A stretch of 64,000 nucleotides of DNA from the NCBI GenBank assembly GCA_028023455.1, contig JAQFVV010000027.1, forward strand, positions 9,049,845 to 9,113,844. Reading direction: 5' to 3'. The notes below the pieces were generated by a model. It made no database searches, was not told where the DNA came from, and saw only the letters and a program-made list of their open reading frames with translations. Below are positions 10,447 through 21,739 of the stretch, piece by piece (the first letter of the stretch is position 1; every line of letters starts with the position of its first letter). Origin of the DNA: Epiperipatus broadwayi (taxonomy: Eukaryota; Onychophora; Udeonychophora; Euonychophora; Peripatidae). The translations under genes and the position numbers were made by a program.

Positions 10447-12005
10447 TCAACCATTATCAATCCACTGCAGGATGAAGGTCTCTCCAAGTTTAATCCATCT
10501 TCTCCGATCTTCAGCTTCTCTTCTCCACATCACCCCTGCACACTTTCTTATTTCATCCATCCATCTCACATGTGGTCTCTTTCTGAGTCTTTTACAATCT
10601 CTTGGAATCCAGTTTAAAATTTCAATTGTCCATCTACTATCATCTCTTCTAGCAATATGTCCAGCCCAACTCCACTTCAATCTTTTAATTTTTTCAATGA
10701 GGTCAGTAACACCCGTTTGTTCTCTTACCCATACATTGCGTTTTCGATCTCTTCTTGTTACTCCCAACATACATCTCTCCATACTTCTTTGAGTGGTCTG
10801 AAGTCTCTGTATTGCTCTTCTATTAAGTGTCCAAGTCTCAGATCCATAAGTAAGAACTGGTAAAACACATTTATTAAAAACCTTCCTTTTCAAACACATA
10901 GGCATATTTCCTTTTAGTATCAAGTTATTTCTACCAAAAGCACTCCAACCAAGTTTAATTCTATGATTAATTTCTTCCATTATGTTTCCATCTGTATTAA
11001 TAATCTGACCAAGATATTTGTAACTGTTAACTTCTTCTAATTCATCATAATCAATCTTTATTTTCATATTTTGAGCAAATCGATTAAACATTACTTTAGT
11101 CTTTTTAACATTTATCTTTAGTCCTACTTTCCTACTTTCATCTGATAATTCCTGCAACATATCCTGCAGCTCTGAAGCATTATTTGCAAAAACAACTACA
11201 TCATCTGTGAAATCTAAATGACTTAAATAATCTCCATTTACTTTCACTCCTTTAGTTTCCCATTTTAATCCACAAAATACTTCTTGCAGCACTGCTGTAA
11301 AAAGTTTTGGAGATATGGAGTCACCTTGTCTTACACCTTTCTCAATGTTGACTTTCCCAGTATCATTATGTAATCTAATTGTTGCTGTTGCATTTTTATA
11401 AATATTCTTCAAAATATGACAATATCCTGGATCTATACCTTGATGATCCAATGCTTTAATCACTGAAGAAATGTTTATAGAATCAAATGACTTTTCATAA
11501 TCTACAAATCCAAAACATAATGACAACTCATATTCATTTGACCTTTCTATAACTTCTCTCAACACCTGGATATGATCTACTGTACTAAAACCACTTTTAA
11601 ATCCAGCTTGTTCTCTTGGTTGGTGGAAATCCAATGTTCTCTGTAGACGAGTGGTAATTATCTTGGTAAAATTTTTATATAAAACTGATAAAAGGCTAAT
11701 AGGTCTGTAATTTCTAATATCTTCTTTATCACCTTTTTTAAATATTAATATTATTACTGCATTCTTCCAATCATCTGGTACATCTTTATCATTTAAACAT
11801 TTGGTATATAACTTTGCTAAAAAAAATTCTATTTCTTCTCCTGCTTCTTTTAATATATCAATTATAATTCCATCATTACCTGGAGCCTTTCCCTTCTTCA
11901 TACATTTAATTGTGTATCTCACTTCTTCATTTAAAATTCTGGGCAATTCGGAAGATGGAATAGATATAGGAGGTACTTGTTCTTTATTACTATATAATTC
12001 TTGAT
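10447..12005 (-). pseudogene. RTE reverse transcriptase domain
   Basis: About 500 codons are uninterrupted. Recognisable RT blocks are GKAPGNDGI, NAVIILIFKKGD, NYRPISLLS, REQAGFKSGFSTVDHI, FVDYEKSFDSI, GVRQGDSISPKLFTAVL and the catalytic LDFTDDVVVFANN (two Asp kept). KYLGQIIN follows, then the RTE-specific C-terminus: TYGSETWTL, RDRKRNVWVREQTGVTDLI, WSWAGHIARRDD, RPHVRWMDEIRKCAG. It ends at LGETFILQWIDNG. The RT therefore looks structurally complete although the full ORF is broken upstream. The frame lacks its own ATG at the start, since it is the continuation of the endonuclease ORF. Confidence 0.92.
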
Positions 12006-12664
12006 AAAAAATCTTCTATCAATTTCATGATGTCATCTCTCTTTTTAGTAACAATTCCATCTTTTTTTCTTATTGCAAATATAAATTTCCTACCAATACC
12101 AAAATGTTGTTTTACATTCTTAAGACTTTTATTTTCTTCTACAGCTTTCCTTGCTAGTTCACAATTATACTTTCTTATATCATTTTCAACTCTTTTCCGC
12201 ACCATTTTACAAAATTCGAGATATTCAATTTTTTTTAATGCATCATTTTTGTATATCTTCATATTCCTTCTTTTCTTCATAAATTCTCTAGTCTCAGTAG
12301 AAATTTTATTGGTCAATTGCTGCTTTTTTCTACCAGTTATCTTTGTTGCAGTTTTTAAAAGTGTATCAGTTATTTTCATATTAATTTCATTCAAATCTGA
12401 ATCATGTTCAAAATCTACTAATACTTGAAACCGATTTCTAAGTTCTAATTTAAATTCATTAGAATGTTTCTGAAGATTAGGAATATCAACTGTAAATATT
12501 GTTTTTCTAAATAATTTTTGTCTCTCAAGTTTCACATTAACATGTATCTTACACCTTACTAATCGATGATTACTTCCTGTGTTAAATTTATTAAGAACAT
12601 TACAATCTTGAAATATGTATTTCCTATTAGTCAAAATATAATCCAATTCTGCTTCCATGTCCAT
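11990..12664 (-). pseudogene. RTE ORF middle segment (endonuclease end and linker)
   Basis: The 224-codon frame starts with AELDYILTNRKYIF, the end of the endonuclease fold, followed by TGSNHRLVRCKI. The latter corresponds to the catalytic S-D-H motif with Asp replaced by Asn. The rest is a lysine-rich linker (for example TGRKKQQLTNKI and KRDDIMKLIEDF). It ends at 11,990, where a frame change in a T-rich run near 12,005 links it to the RT frame, which opens there with FYQELYSN. Confidence 0.8.
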
Positions 12665-13356
12665 TTCCTTTTAACATTTTTCTCAAAATTTCTGCAAACT
12701 CCACAAGTCTATGTCCTCTCTCATTTCTATTACCATAACCAAAATTACCTACAGCACTTTCATCTTTCATTTGTTTACCAATTCTAGCATTAAAGTCTCC
12801 CATAACGATTTTAAAATGTTGTTTACTCTGATCAAAAGCCTTTTGTACATCCATATAAAAATCTTCTACTACTTCATCACTATGAGAATTTGTTGGGGCA
12901 TAAACCTGAATTATCTGCATTTGATATCTGCTATTAAGTTGTATAACTAATCTTGCCACTCTGTCTGATACACCATCAATCTCCACAGTATTGTTCTTCC
13001 ACTTTTTATTTATAATGAATCCTACTCCACTTGTATTTCCAATATTTGTGCCTTTATAATAGAGTATATGTCCACTTTTTAAATCAATTGTCTCTTCACC
13101 TTTTCTTCTAACTTCACAAAGTCCAATAATGTCCCATTTAATATAAGAGAGTTCTTCTAATTCTTGCAATATTCCTTCACTTGAAAGTGATCTGCAGTTG
13201 TAAGTACCTGACTAAAAAGTCGTCATCAAATGGCAGCCTGGGTCCGCAATCAGGGGATTCTTAGCACCCTCCACCTTCGACCACCAACCGCTACCTTGGT
13301 TGGTGACTTTACAGCCTCCTGGGAATAAGGGACATGCTTTATTTTTGTCTGTCATA
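12640..13356 (-). pseudogene. RTE endonuclease (AP-like) domain, broken
   Basis: A reading frame opens at 13,356 (MTDKNKACPLFPGG), meets a TAG stop near 13,213, and continues as the endonuclease: NCRSLSSEGIL, IIGLCEVRR (the catalytic Glu segment), VGFIINKKW, VYAPTN, and IVMGDFNARIG with the G-D-F-N motif. At about 12,655 the frame changes and roughly 20-30 residues seem to be missing before the C-terminal part. The domain nicks target DNA to prime reverse transcription. This copy cannot encode it intact. Confidence 0.85.
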
Positions 13357-13691
13357 ATTGTATATATGTATTGGAAAAATATTTATCATTTACACAAACA
13401 TTCATTCTGCCTTATCAGGCACTGAGAAGAAAGACCATGGTGTTTCTTGATCTTAAACTCAGAGGTAAAAAGCCAATAAACTCATGCTGGCTAATGCGTG
13501 TTGGTGAACAGCCCATCCATGTTCGTATACTATATGAATAATCACATAGTAATAACAGCTGCAACGACAAGAACGTATGGAGTGGACATTAGGAATTTGC
13601 CCTGCTCAGTTCCTTTAAGGCCTCCAAGAGGAATCAAAGGGTCTCCTTTCAGTTAATAGCAAACTCCTTTCTGCAGCCTATATATATATAT

Positions 13692-14172
13692 ATATAGGGT
13701 ATATGAGCACAGACTTTCACATGACCCACTACTCTCCAAACTATCTCATGACACTATAAATAATCACCAATATACGTATTTCATGCAAAACCAGCAATCC
13801 TCAGATGGTCCAGATTACCCTCTCTACATATATATGCTATAAGCTCAGATATATATTAAGATAGCCAAACCTCATACTTTAATGGACAAGCTCAATCTAC
13901 TTCACATACCAACTCTTCAACTGTCCATCCAATTGAAAATCTGATGATGGAATGTGAGGTGTGGCTATCTTAATATATATCTGAGCACTTAAGGCATATA
14001 TGTCTAGAGATGGTAATCTGGACCAACTGATGATTGCTGGTTTAGCATGAAATACGTATACTGGTGATTATTTGTCTTTTCAGCGTATATGTGTTAAAGT
14101 GTATCAGTGTTATGAGTTAGTGTGGAGAGTGGTGGGTCATGTGAAAGTCTGTGCTCATCTACCCTATATATT
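13692..14172. mobile_element. 481-bp foldback MITE nested in the RTE 5' region
   Basis: The left end TATATAGGGTATATGAGCAC and the right end, the complement ending GTGCTCATCTACCCTATATA, begin arms of about 220 bp that match in inverted orientation through AGATAGCCAAACCTCATACT and ATTTCATGC...CCAGCAATC. It is non-coding. Sequence on both sides resembles RTE leader, so the MITE landed inside the LINE. A second, well-preserved copy is at 61,558-62,027. Confidence 0.85.
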
Positions 14173-14339
14173 ATAATCAATAACTTAAGTAACTAGTTAA
14201 GAGTCTCCTGTTTTTTTCCCCGACCTTAGCGAGCTGTAAGGAAAAAAGCTATAATTCTGTGACATCAGGATATGTGGTGCACATACAGCTTATCCTCTGA
14301 TGACTTGCATGTTGGTTGTGCAATTCTGTCAGTTACTGT

Positions 14340-14930
14340 ATATATATATATATATAATTCTACAGATGTAAAAATTGGGCACCAAATAAGCAATCAGTAA
14401 AAATATTGATGTCTTTGAATTGTAAGTTGTTAGCAAAAAATATTGAGAATATCATAGTAAGGAAAATGAATTTAAAAGATAAATTGATCAATGCTCTTGC
14501 AGTACAATTAAACTGTGTAAAATTGTTTTATATAAAAAAATAACCAGAAAGAAAAGAACAGACACATTGTAATAAGAAGTGTGAATTTTGAAATCTCAGA
14601 AAAGCCAAACAGATGATAAAATCATTATTTGATAGTCTAATGAATGACTAATACAAATTATTAATATACTTTCATTTTTTAAAATATTAAAGATTTTAAG
14701 ACTTCTCATTCGATAATTTAATATACAAAATTAACAAAGCATATGACACACTAGAATAAGAAGCTATAAAGATACACAGAAATTATTATACGCTAAGCGC
14801 TTTTGATGCCTTTTGCCTCATATTCATAGTGATACTGTGAGCTGCAGAACGAGGAAATAGGGCAAGGAAACAAAACAGTATGCAAAGCGTATTGTCAAAG
14901 TTGTGAGGGCACCATGTTTACACCAATTAA
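14340..14930. other. AT-rich intergenic, fragment of the 55.6-kb foldback family
   Basis: Mostly featureless. The segment near 14,615-14,670 (TAGTCTAATGAATGACTAAT) matches the direct repeat seen at 55,870-55,900 and 56,190-56,215. No gene was recognised. Confidence 0.4.
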
Positions 14931-14939
14931 ACTGTAGTA

Positions 14940-15230
14940 ATTTGCTATCTATCTATATATGTGCTGAACAAAGATAAAGATACGTGTGAGAGATTATGGT
15001 CTGGGCCAACTGATGGGTGCTAGTTGAGCATGAAATGTGCCTCTTGGGGGTAGATCTTTTTCACATATTTTTGATTATATGTTTATGATTAGATCCTTCA
15101 ACAAGGTATTCAAAGTGGATAGAAACCAATTCCTATCATGTGTGAGAGTGGTGTAGTGAAAATTACACTACAGAAATATTATTCATCATTGGATAGTCTC
15201 TAGTCTACTAATAAAAAGTATTAAGATTAT
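14940..15230. repeat. Half-copy of the 55.6-kb foldback family
   Basis: ACAAAGATAAAGATACGTGT, GTGCTAGTTGAGCATGAAAT and GTGAAAATTACACTACAGAA followed by GGATAGTCTCTAGTCTA line up with 55,960-56,215 in the same orientation. Only one arm is present, so this is a truncated element. Confidence 0.65.
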
Positions 15231-15919
15231 AAGCCATTCTAGAGAAATAACATTCACATGATTTCCAGCATTGATATTGAACCAATGGTACTTAATAATA
15301 ATACTGACCATACCATATGAAGGACCTAGCTAAATTATTTGTTTGAAGTATATAGGCAGTGTTTCCACTTGCAGCGTCATCTCTGAATCAAATCATATGC
15401 TATATAAGTACATAGGTTAGCTTTTCTTCAAAAAATGTCAGGCATTAGCATGTTTTAATCACATGTTATGACAAAATGTGATAGCAATTTTGGTACATTC
15501 ATATATCACCTTCAATGTTCTTCCTGATATCACAAAATATCTTGCAAACTACTTGAAACCTTGTGACTCATAGCTTTATTTATGTACACAATCTGAATCA
15601 TTTCAAATGTATCTGTAGTAATTATGCCAATTTAACTGTAGAACTTTATGGTTTTAAGATATAAAACATACTTTGACAATTCATATCATAATTTGCGATT
15701 CAGATATACTACTGCCTTAAATTTTTTTCCATGAATGCTTATGTTCCTACATCATAATATGTGCATTGCTTCAGATATGGCAATCACCAATCACTATGTT
15801 ACTGGGACACTGTGCAAGTGTACCAATTAAATAGGTATACCAGAACAATTCATTATTGTGAGCAATATATAAATATATGGGTAATGATATTCTTACTCAA
15901 TGTCTGTATTTATTCAAAG

Positions 15920-16730
15920 TTATATACATAATCTTATAACTGAATATTAATAAATACAGTATCCAAATATATATAAAGTACAACTTTTAAAAAAACTTTT
16001 ATCCACTTAGGAGCACTTTCAACTATCTTTGTAGTCTTTGTCAACTAACATTTTCAAAAGCTAACCTTCCCACAATTCTGTGATTTTTATGTTTGCTGCC
16101 TGTCTGATTATTAAATCTTGCTTATATTTATATATTAACATGGCTCCCTTTCTTTTTCTTTTATTGCAGGAGGTGCATTAAACAACAAATTAATAAATAA
16201 TTCAAAAGATAAAACCTCATTTTAAAATAAAAAATTGCATCATTTATAAATGGAGATGTAAGTGTGGCAGTGGATATGTAGGTGAATCAAGATGTACATT
16301 GGAGAAAAGAATTAAAGAGCACTTGCTGTTATTAAGAAGGGTTCAAAAAATGAAACAAAATTGTAATGGAAATGATAATGTTTCAGATTTGTTTTTTTTA
16401 TGATCATAATAGATTATGTAGATATGGTTTTAATTTGAATTATAATAATGTGAAAATATTGCAAATTGAAAGAAACAACAATAAAAGGAAAATAAAGGAA
16501 GCATGTTAATACATAAATATAAGCAAGATTTAATAAACACACAGGCAGAAAATGTAAAAATCATAGAATTGTGGGAAGATTGGCTTTTGAAAGGTTAGTT
16601 GACAAAGACTATGAAGATAGTCAAAAGTGCTCCTAAATGGATAAAAGTTTTTTTTTTAAGTTGTACTTTACATACATTTGGATACTGTATTTATTATTAT
16701 TCAATTATAAGATTATATATATATATAATC
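15920..16730 (+). mobile_element. Penelope-like retroelement fragment flanked by inverted arms
   Basis: Arms of about 200-230 bp, at about 15,920-16,150 and about 16,500-16,730, are inverted copies. Shared words include AATAAATACAGTATCCAAAT, GGAGCACTTT and CCCACAATTCT. Between them lies an endonuclease remnant (separate entry). Penelope-like elements are known to carry direct or inverted terminal repeats and a C-terminal GIY-YIG endonuclease, so both observations agree. The reverse transcriptase part is missing. Confidence 0.75.
16239..16560 (+). pseudogene. GIY-YIG endonuclease remnant of a Penelope-like element
   Basis: From 16,239 the + frame reads IIYKWRCKCGSGYVGES, then TLEKRIKEHL. This fits the GIY-YIG core: the first Y, C-x-C-G before Y-V/I-G, the catalytic Arg in the R-I-x-E-H helix. 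After a TGA stop and a frame change, DHNRLCRYGF and ILQIERNNNKRKIKEA follow, matching the later conserved E-R-N...R-x-x-E-A segment. Two breaks are visible. The cysteine-rich insertion before Y-V-G is characteristic of the Penelope group. Confidence 0.78.
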
Positions 16731-17309
16731 TGCAGAGTTCAATATAATGACAGAGTAACAGATTCTAGATCTCGAGTTCCATGGATGGCAGCCATCTTTG
16801 TCAATTCAGTGTTTGATCTTATTATGAATGTCCAAACAATAAACTCTTTCAATTATTTTTTATAACCCATATATAGGTTTAAAAGCTGTATTCAATATAG
16901 TTTATGGTGGGAAATTCTGTTTTTTTCATTCATGAAGGTGTTCGATAGGTCTACATATTGTCATTTATCTCTTCAACTTGTATTTTAAATAGTAATGAGA
17001 GATTGGATGAAAACAAATGTGGTTTTAGGATCAGTGGAAGAAAAATCAACCATGTTAGATAAGCCAATCATACAACATTTGTTTGAAAATAGAATAAGAT
17101 CTTAAATCTCTTAATAGAAAAGTTAAATAACAAAATGAAAAAATGGGGTTATAACTAGATATGAAAAAAATAAAGATTGTATAATATAAAATAGCAAATG
17201 TTTTAATACTAATGATGAAAATATCCAAATTATTGAAAGTTTTGTTCTTTTTGGATTACTCATGAGCTATAAAATGACTAAAAATAATAAAAAAATCATT
17301 ACATATCAG

Positions 17310-17540
17310 CAAGTCAGAGCTGTGAGTTTTGAACAACCAATGGAATATCAAGCTTTTGCCTACTGCTGCCACCTAATGTATGCTTGAGCAATCAATAAAT
17401 ACCAGATTGTAGTATTAATATTCTTATCCAGTTCTGCTTTATCCATATCTATAGATTAGTTTCTAATTTATCTCTTTCATCATTGTTTTTAGATCTGGAT
17501 CTAATGCACCTGGATTTTTTGGTTCTAATGCATTACTTTT
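17310..17540. repeat. Copy of the ACTAGATGGC foldback family
   Basis: CTGCTGCCACCTAATGTATG...GAGCAATCAATAAATACCAG followed by ATTAGTTTCTAATTTATCTC and AGATCTGGATCTAATGCA match, with mismatches, the inverse orientation of copies at 21.2 and 23.7 kb. No ORF. Confidence 0.6.
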
Positions 17541-17549
17541 TAAACGATT

Positions 17550-19180
17550 TTATTTTACATTCTGTTTGTATATTTATTTAGACAAAATTTTGAAATTGAA
17601 GTTTAATATATTTCTAAACAATGGATTTTTCTTCAAATTTTGTACATGTTATAAGCCAATGACAATACAATATCACAATGAAATATTTCTGGGTAGTACT
17701 CTCACTTTTTACTGTAGAAGTGATGGAACCTTTATTCTGCCCAAGAACCATTTGGATATTTATAATATCATTCATTCATGGGCAATACAAAAGTATTGAC
17801 TTGAAAATTATCCTATTATGTTTGATCAAAAATTTAAGTAATTTACTACTAATTATTAGAAATGAGCAACCTTTTCAACTGGCAGACAATTTTAAATTTC
17901 TCTTTTCAAATGAGAATCATGATATTTTTTACGAATTAAAAGTAAAGGAATATCATTATTAATGACTGCTTCATATTGAATGACAATTTTTCCGATTCAT
18001 TTTGTAATGATTCATTGTAGCATATTTATATTCTCAAAATATTCTGGGCAGACTATTTGCCATCTTAAATAAATTCCTCTTCAGAAAATGATTTAGAATT
18101 TTCTGCTTTTTTTTTAAAAAAAATTTAACTTGCTTTCACAGACTTTTCTTACTTGTTTGTACTTTTTATGAAAGAAATCAGCCACAGAATGGTGCTTCTT
18201 TACAAGTTTTCTATTTTAATGTTTCTTTCTTCCCCAACAATTTTGTTGTAATCAGAATGTTTTGATAAATGGTGTTCTTTATTAACCGAAATACTTTCCA
18301 GATATTGGGCATGTTGGTGGACTATTTCTTTCTATAAAAAATATGCAATTGGTCCATTTCTTTTAAAATGTGTGATTTTTGGCATCAGTTTTTCTTATCT
18401 TATTCTGTACAATCATTTTAATATAAAAAAAGCAAAATAATAATAATAAAACAAAATAAGATTCAAGTTTTATTTTTGCTAGCATGTATTTGTCATTTAA
18501 AGTCACTATAAAAACAAGCAAAGTGCATTCTGGATAGTTGTAGATTAAATCACACATTATAAATAATTATAATCACACATTATAACTAATTTGTTGGAAT
18601 ATTGCACCTCTGATAAAATGAACTATAACTATGTAAAGGTTGAAGTGAGAAAAAGATGTAGTTGAGAAAATAAATATTTTATTTTAATTAATTCTTAATT
18701 CAATAATTGTACTATACTTATACTTAAATAAAAGGTTTTATGCAGGGCAATTTTATTATGTTTTAGAAAATGTCCACTAACAATATTGAGAGTGTTTTAA
18801 GGGCCAAAATTGGCCCATGGACAGTAGTTTTCCCATCATACTAGTCGATTAAATTTAAAAAACATCATTTCAATAAATTATCGTTAATGAGCACGAGAGG
18901 GCAGAATATATATATATATTTTAAAAAGCTTTTGTTAAAATGTGTTTTATCAATCATTTAAAATTGAAATAAAAATAAATCTTAATTGTAAAGTTCCATT
19001 TTTTAAAAAGTGTATGAAACTTTTTCATTTGATTGCAAAAATTGATTTTTTAAATAAGCTTTCCAAATAAACAAACCTATATTGTAAACAATCTTTAATA
19101 CACGATTTTATTTTAAAATATTAAGTAGTTTGCAATAATTGAAAAAAAAAATCAGAATGCTAAAAATTTAAAAATAATAT
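17550..19180. other. AT-rich intergenic, no gene recognised
   Basis: Open frames at 17,566-17,962 show no domain, no codon bias different from the surrounding DNA and no homology I recognise. Homopolymer A/T runs are frequent. Confidence 0.45.
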
Positions 19181-19181
19181 A

Positions 19182-19718
19182 TATATAGGGATTCCACCAT
19201 TATTGTTAAAATGTAGTTGCCTTGACAACAGTTTGAGATTGTTGATTATTTTCTATATTGGGATTGTCTAAGTATTGATTGGTGTCTAATGGTTATGTAT
19301 ATATATATTTGTAAAAAATGCTTTTATTTACTGTAAATTAAAAAGTAAAAAATAATTGTTTCTTCAATCACAATGGGTTTTTATATTTAGCTTGAAATAA
19401 AAGTTATGGAATGTCAGAAATTAGATAATTTGGATCATTGCATTTTACAATAAGGGACCAAATTATTTAATTAGTGGATACCCCAAGCTTTTATTTTAAG
19501 TTAAATATAAAAGTCTTGCCATTGTGGTTGAAGTAACAATTATTTTTTGATTTTTTTTATCTGCAGTAAATAAAAACATTTATTACAAAACTATTTTATA
19601 TACATATATCACTAAAAAACAGTCATAACTTAGACAATCCCAATATCAATAATAATCAACAATTTCAAACTGTTGTCATGGCAACCTCCTTTTAACAACA
19701 AAGATGGAATCCATTATA
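19182..19718. mobile_element. 537-bp near-complete palindrome (foldback element)
   Basis: Left arm 19,182-19,420 and right arm 19,480-19,718 are inverted copies over almost their whole length. The shared outer text includes GGATTCCA, then TTGACAACAGTTTGA against the right arm's complement, and ATATTGGGATTGTCTAAGT. Nearly no unique sequence is left in the middle. It is non-coding and looks like a MITE whose arms span almost the whole element. Confidence 0.85.
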
Positions 19719-20399
19719 TGCATATTAAACACTTTTATTTAACTTAGAAATTCTGTTTGTTTCTTTGTTTGTTTGGATCAAATCTTGTAACTCATTTTTA
19801 ACATACTCTATTGAATAGATTTTCTTCAAGTTTTGTGTTAGGTATCAATGAAAATGTAATATGATAATATCAAAATTGGAAAAGAGTAAAAATCCTTATG
19901 CTGCTCTTCCACAAAATAATAATCAGAAAATATTAACAGATTCTTTACTACAGCTATATAATCAATAATAATTTTATACATAAAAAGCTTTTTCAGCACC
20001 TGCTTTGGTACCCTTTTCAAATGTTACTAATCTATTTAATGTTAATGAATTATTTCTGACTTAAAACCATCCACTGTCCAATAATGGAATTAAACAATAA
20101 TAATATAAATAATTAAAATAAATCAAAACCTTCATATATAAATATGATAATGGTAATATTGTGCTTTAATGCAAATTGGTGGAGTTATTAAACTAATAAA
20201 TAATAATCTTTGGCTTATCACTTTCAGGGTATGTTAACCCCCATATTCACAGCTTTTGTTGCTAGTGATACAGAGCAGTTGTTTATATGCAAATCTATGC
20301 AAATCATTTAACTATTTTTTTGAAATCGCAAAACATGTATCATGTCTATGGATGACATTTGGATAGTTCACAATAAAATATGCTTCTTTTATTTTCTTC

Positions 20400-20520
20400 T
20401 TAGTATCATTTCTCTCAGAGCACACAACCTTGGCATTGTTGGGTTCGAACCTGTGGTTAGACACCTTTTGGTGATGCTATTTGTCTAGACTAACAGCACT
20501 GGTGAGTTGAATTTCAAACC
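20400..20520 (-). repeat. Possible tRNA-derived SINE fragment
   Basis: On the - strand AGGTTCGAACCC resembles the internal pol III B box (GGTTCGANNCC). A TTAGTCTAGACAAATAGC segment about 40 nt upstream could be an A box. Sequence downstream continues without an obvious poly(A). The B box is palindromic, so the strand is not certain. Confidence 0.45.
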
Positions 20521-20984
20521 ACGCTGTTATCAGTTAAGTAAATTTCAGTAATACCCATTAAATGGCAATATATATTTTTTAAAAATATGCTTTAAACTAA
20601 TTTACTAAAAGGATTTACAGTTAATGAAAATAGAAAAAAAAAAAATGAAAGATAAAATCTTAATATCTTTTGAACGTTGAACTAAAATTTGCTTTTTTAA
20701 TAATGCTTCATAAACACAAACATCTTGTAAATGATTATTAATGGGAGCAAATTTCATTTCAAACACTGGAAATACAGTGACATTGTTTGGACTGTCAGTT
20801 TTCAATTTGAATACAAAAAGTCCATTACAAAATAAAAAATAATACATATAATACAAACAAAATGTCCGTTAATTAAAAAACTATTGTAATAATAATAAAA
20901 ATAATAAATAGAATGGTCGTTAACTATTATATACAGTCTTTCAATCTGGAGAAGTACTTTTGTTTAATTCCTTAACTCTCCTCA

Positions 20985-21565
20985 ATTACCGTTATATATA
21001 TTTAATAAAAAATACTTTTATTTAATTTGAGGAATAATGCGTAAAAAACATTTTTCTTCTTCAACCACAATTTGAAGTATTATATTTAATTTGGAATAAA
21101 AGCATACTGGATGCCTCCACATTTTATTTCAAATTAAATATAACAACTCAAATTGTCATATGAACACCATTTCTTATACTTGCTCATAATTGTTATTAAA
21201 ACAGGCCAAGCTCTCCAAACAGTAGTGCCACTCAGTGTAAGCCAGAGTAGTTAAATAGAGATAAAAGGTGGGTGCTGGAGGGTTGCATTAGATCCTAAGA
21301 TATAAGCACAGTGCTCTCAGATTCAAAGATCCTCACTGATGAAATCCACAGCTAGAAACTAGTCTGGGGATATTGGATGAGTAGGCACTAGATAGGGAAT
21401 TTATGCACAAGCTTTCTGGCACCCATTGATTACTCTGGCTTGCACTGAGTGGCTCTACTGTATGGACAGTTTTGTCTGTTTTAAATCAAATTTTGGTGAA
21501 AAAAATTTTTTTTTGTATTCCTCATCAAATTAAATAAAAGCATTTTAAATAAAATATTATATATT
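20985..21565. mobile_element. Palindromic foldback element split by a nested MITE
   Basis: The left arm (20,985-21,110: ACTTTTATTTAATTTGAGGA, CTTCAACCACAATTTGAAG) has its inverted partner in two pieces. One is at 21,120-21,175, close to the centre. The other is at 21,487-21,565, where the complement gives GCTTTTATTTAATTTGATGA. The gap is filled by the MITE at 21,195-21,486. The arm sequence also resembles the inner part of the 19.2-kb palindrome, so the two belong to one superfamily. Confidence 0.65.
21195..21486. mobile_element. 292-bp MITE, best copy of the CAGTAGTGCCACTC family
   Basis: Terminal inverted repeats of about 55 bp start ATTAAAACAG and continue through CAGTAGTGCCACTCAGTG and AGCCAGAGTA; the right end is the complement with few mismatches. 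The interior has ATTAGATCCTAAGAT, CTCACTGATGAAATCCACAG and GAAACTAGTC, words found in all other copies (1.0, 17.3, 21.8, 23.7, 37.3-38.0, 63.1 and 63.5 kb). No coding sequence. Confidence 0.8.
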
Positions 21566-21739
21566 ATTTTACTATCAAATTATTAGGTGAAATGCAAAAA
21601 ATACTTTAATTGTTGAATCTAATGAAAATCAATTGCATAATTATATAGATGCAACACCTGTTCAGTTTGTATATACTTTACTATCTTTAGTTTTTCAATA
21701 GTCATTCAAATGTATATTTTTAAATTTCAGACTATTAGA

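Larger units (their letters stand above)
10428..14338 (-). mobile_element. Near full-length RTE-type LINE, 5' region interrupted by a MITE
   Basis: On the - strand the element runs from a 5' leader (about 14,338-13,360, excluding a nested MITE at 13,692-14,172) through an apurinic-endonuclease-like domain and a reverse transcriptase, ending at 10,447. A short (GAT)n tail at 10,428-10,445 follows, as is typical of RTE elements. Both outer flanks are TA-rich microsatellite. Without the MITE the span is about 3.4 kb, the usual size for RTE elements. Inactivating changes are an in-frame stop, a deletion with frame change inside the endonuclease, and a further frameshift before the RT. Confidence 0.85.

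Noticed and set aside
10472-12787. Several + strand open frames across the RTE region
   Set aside because: They are antisense shadows of the well-supported - strand LINE ORFs.
17566-17962. Two overlapping open frames of 77 and 94 codons
   Set aside because: Frames overlap each other, have AT-driven composition (Phe, Ile, Asn, Lys), and show no recognisable motif.
21330-21385. Hammerhead ribozyme in the CAGTAGTGCCACTC MITE family (CTGATGA...GAAAC is conserved between copies)
   Set aside because: No complementary stem I/III arms or GUH site could be found by eye, and stem II is not properly placed. Conservation is explained by shared descent.
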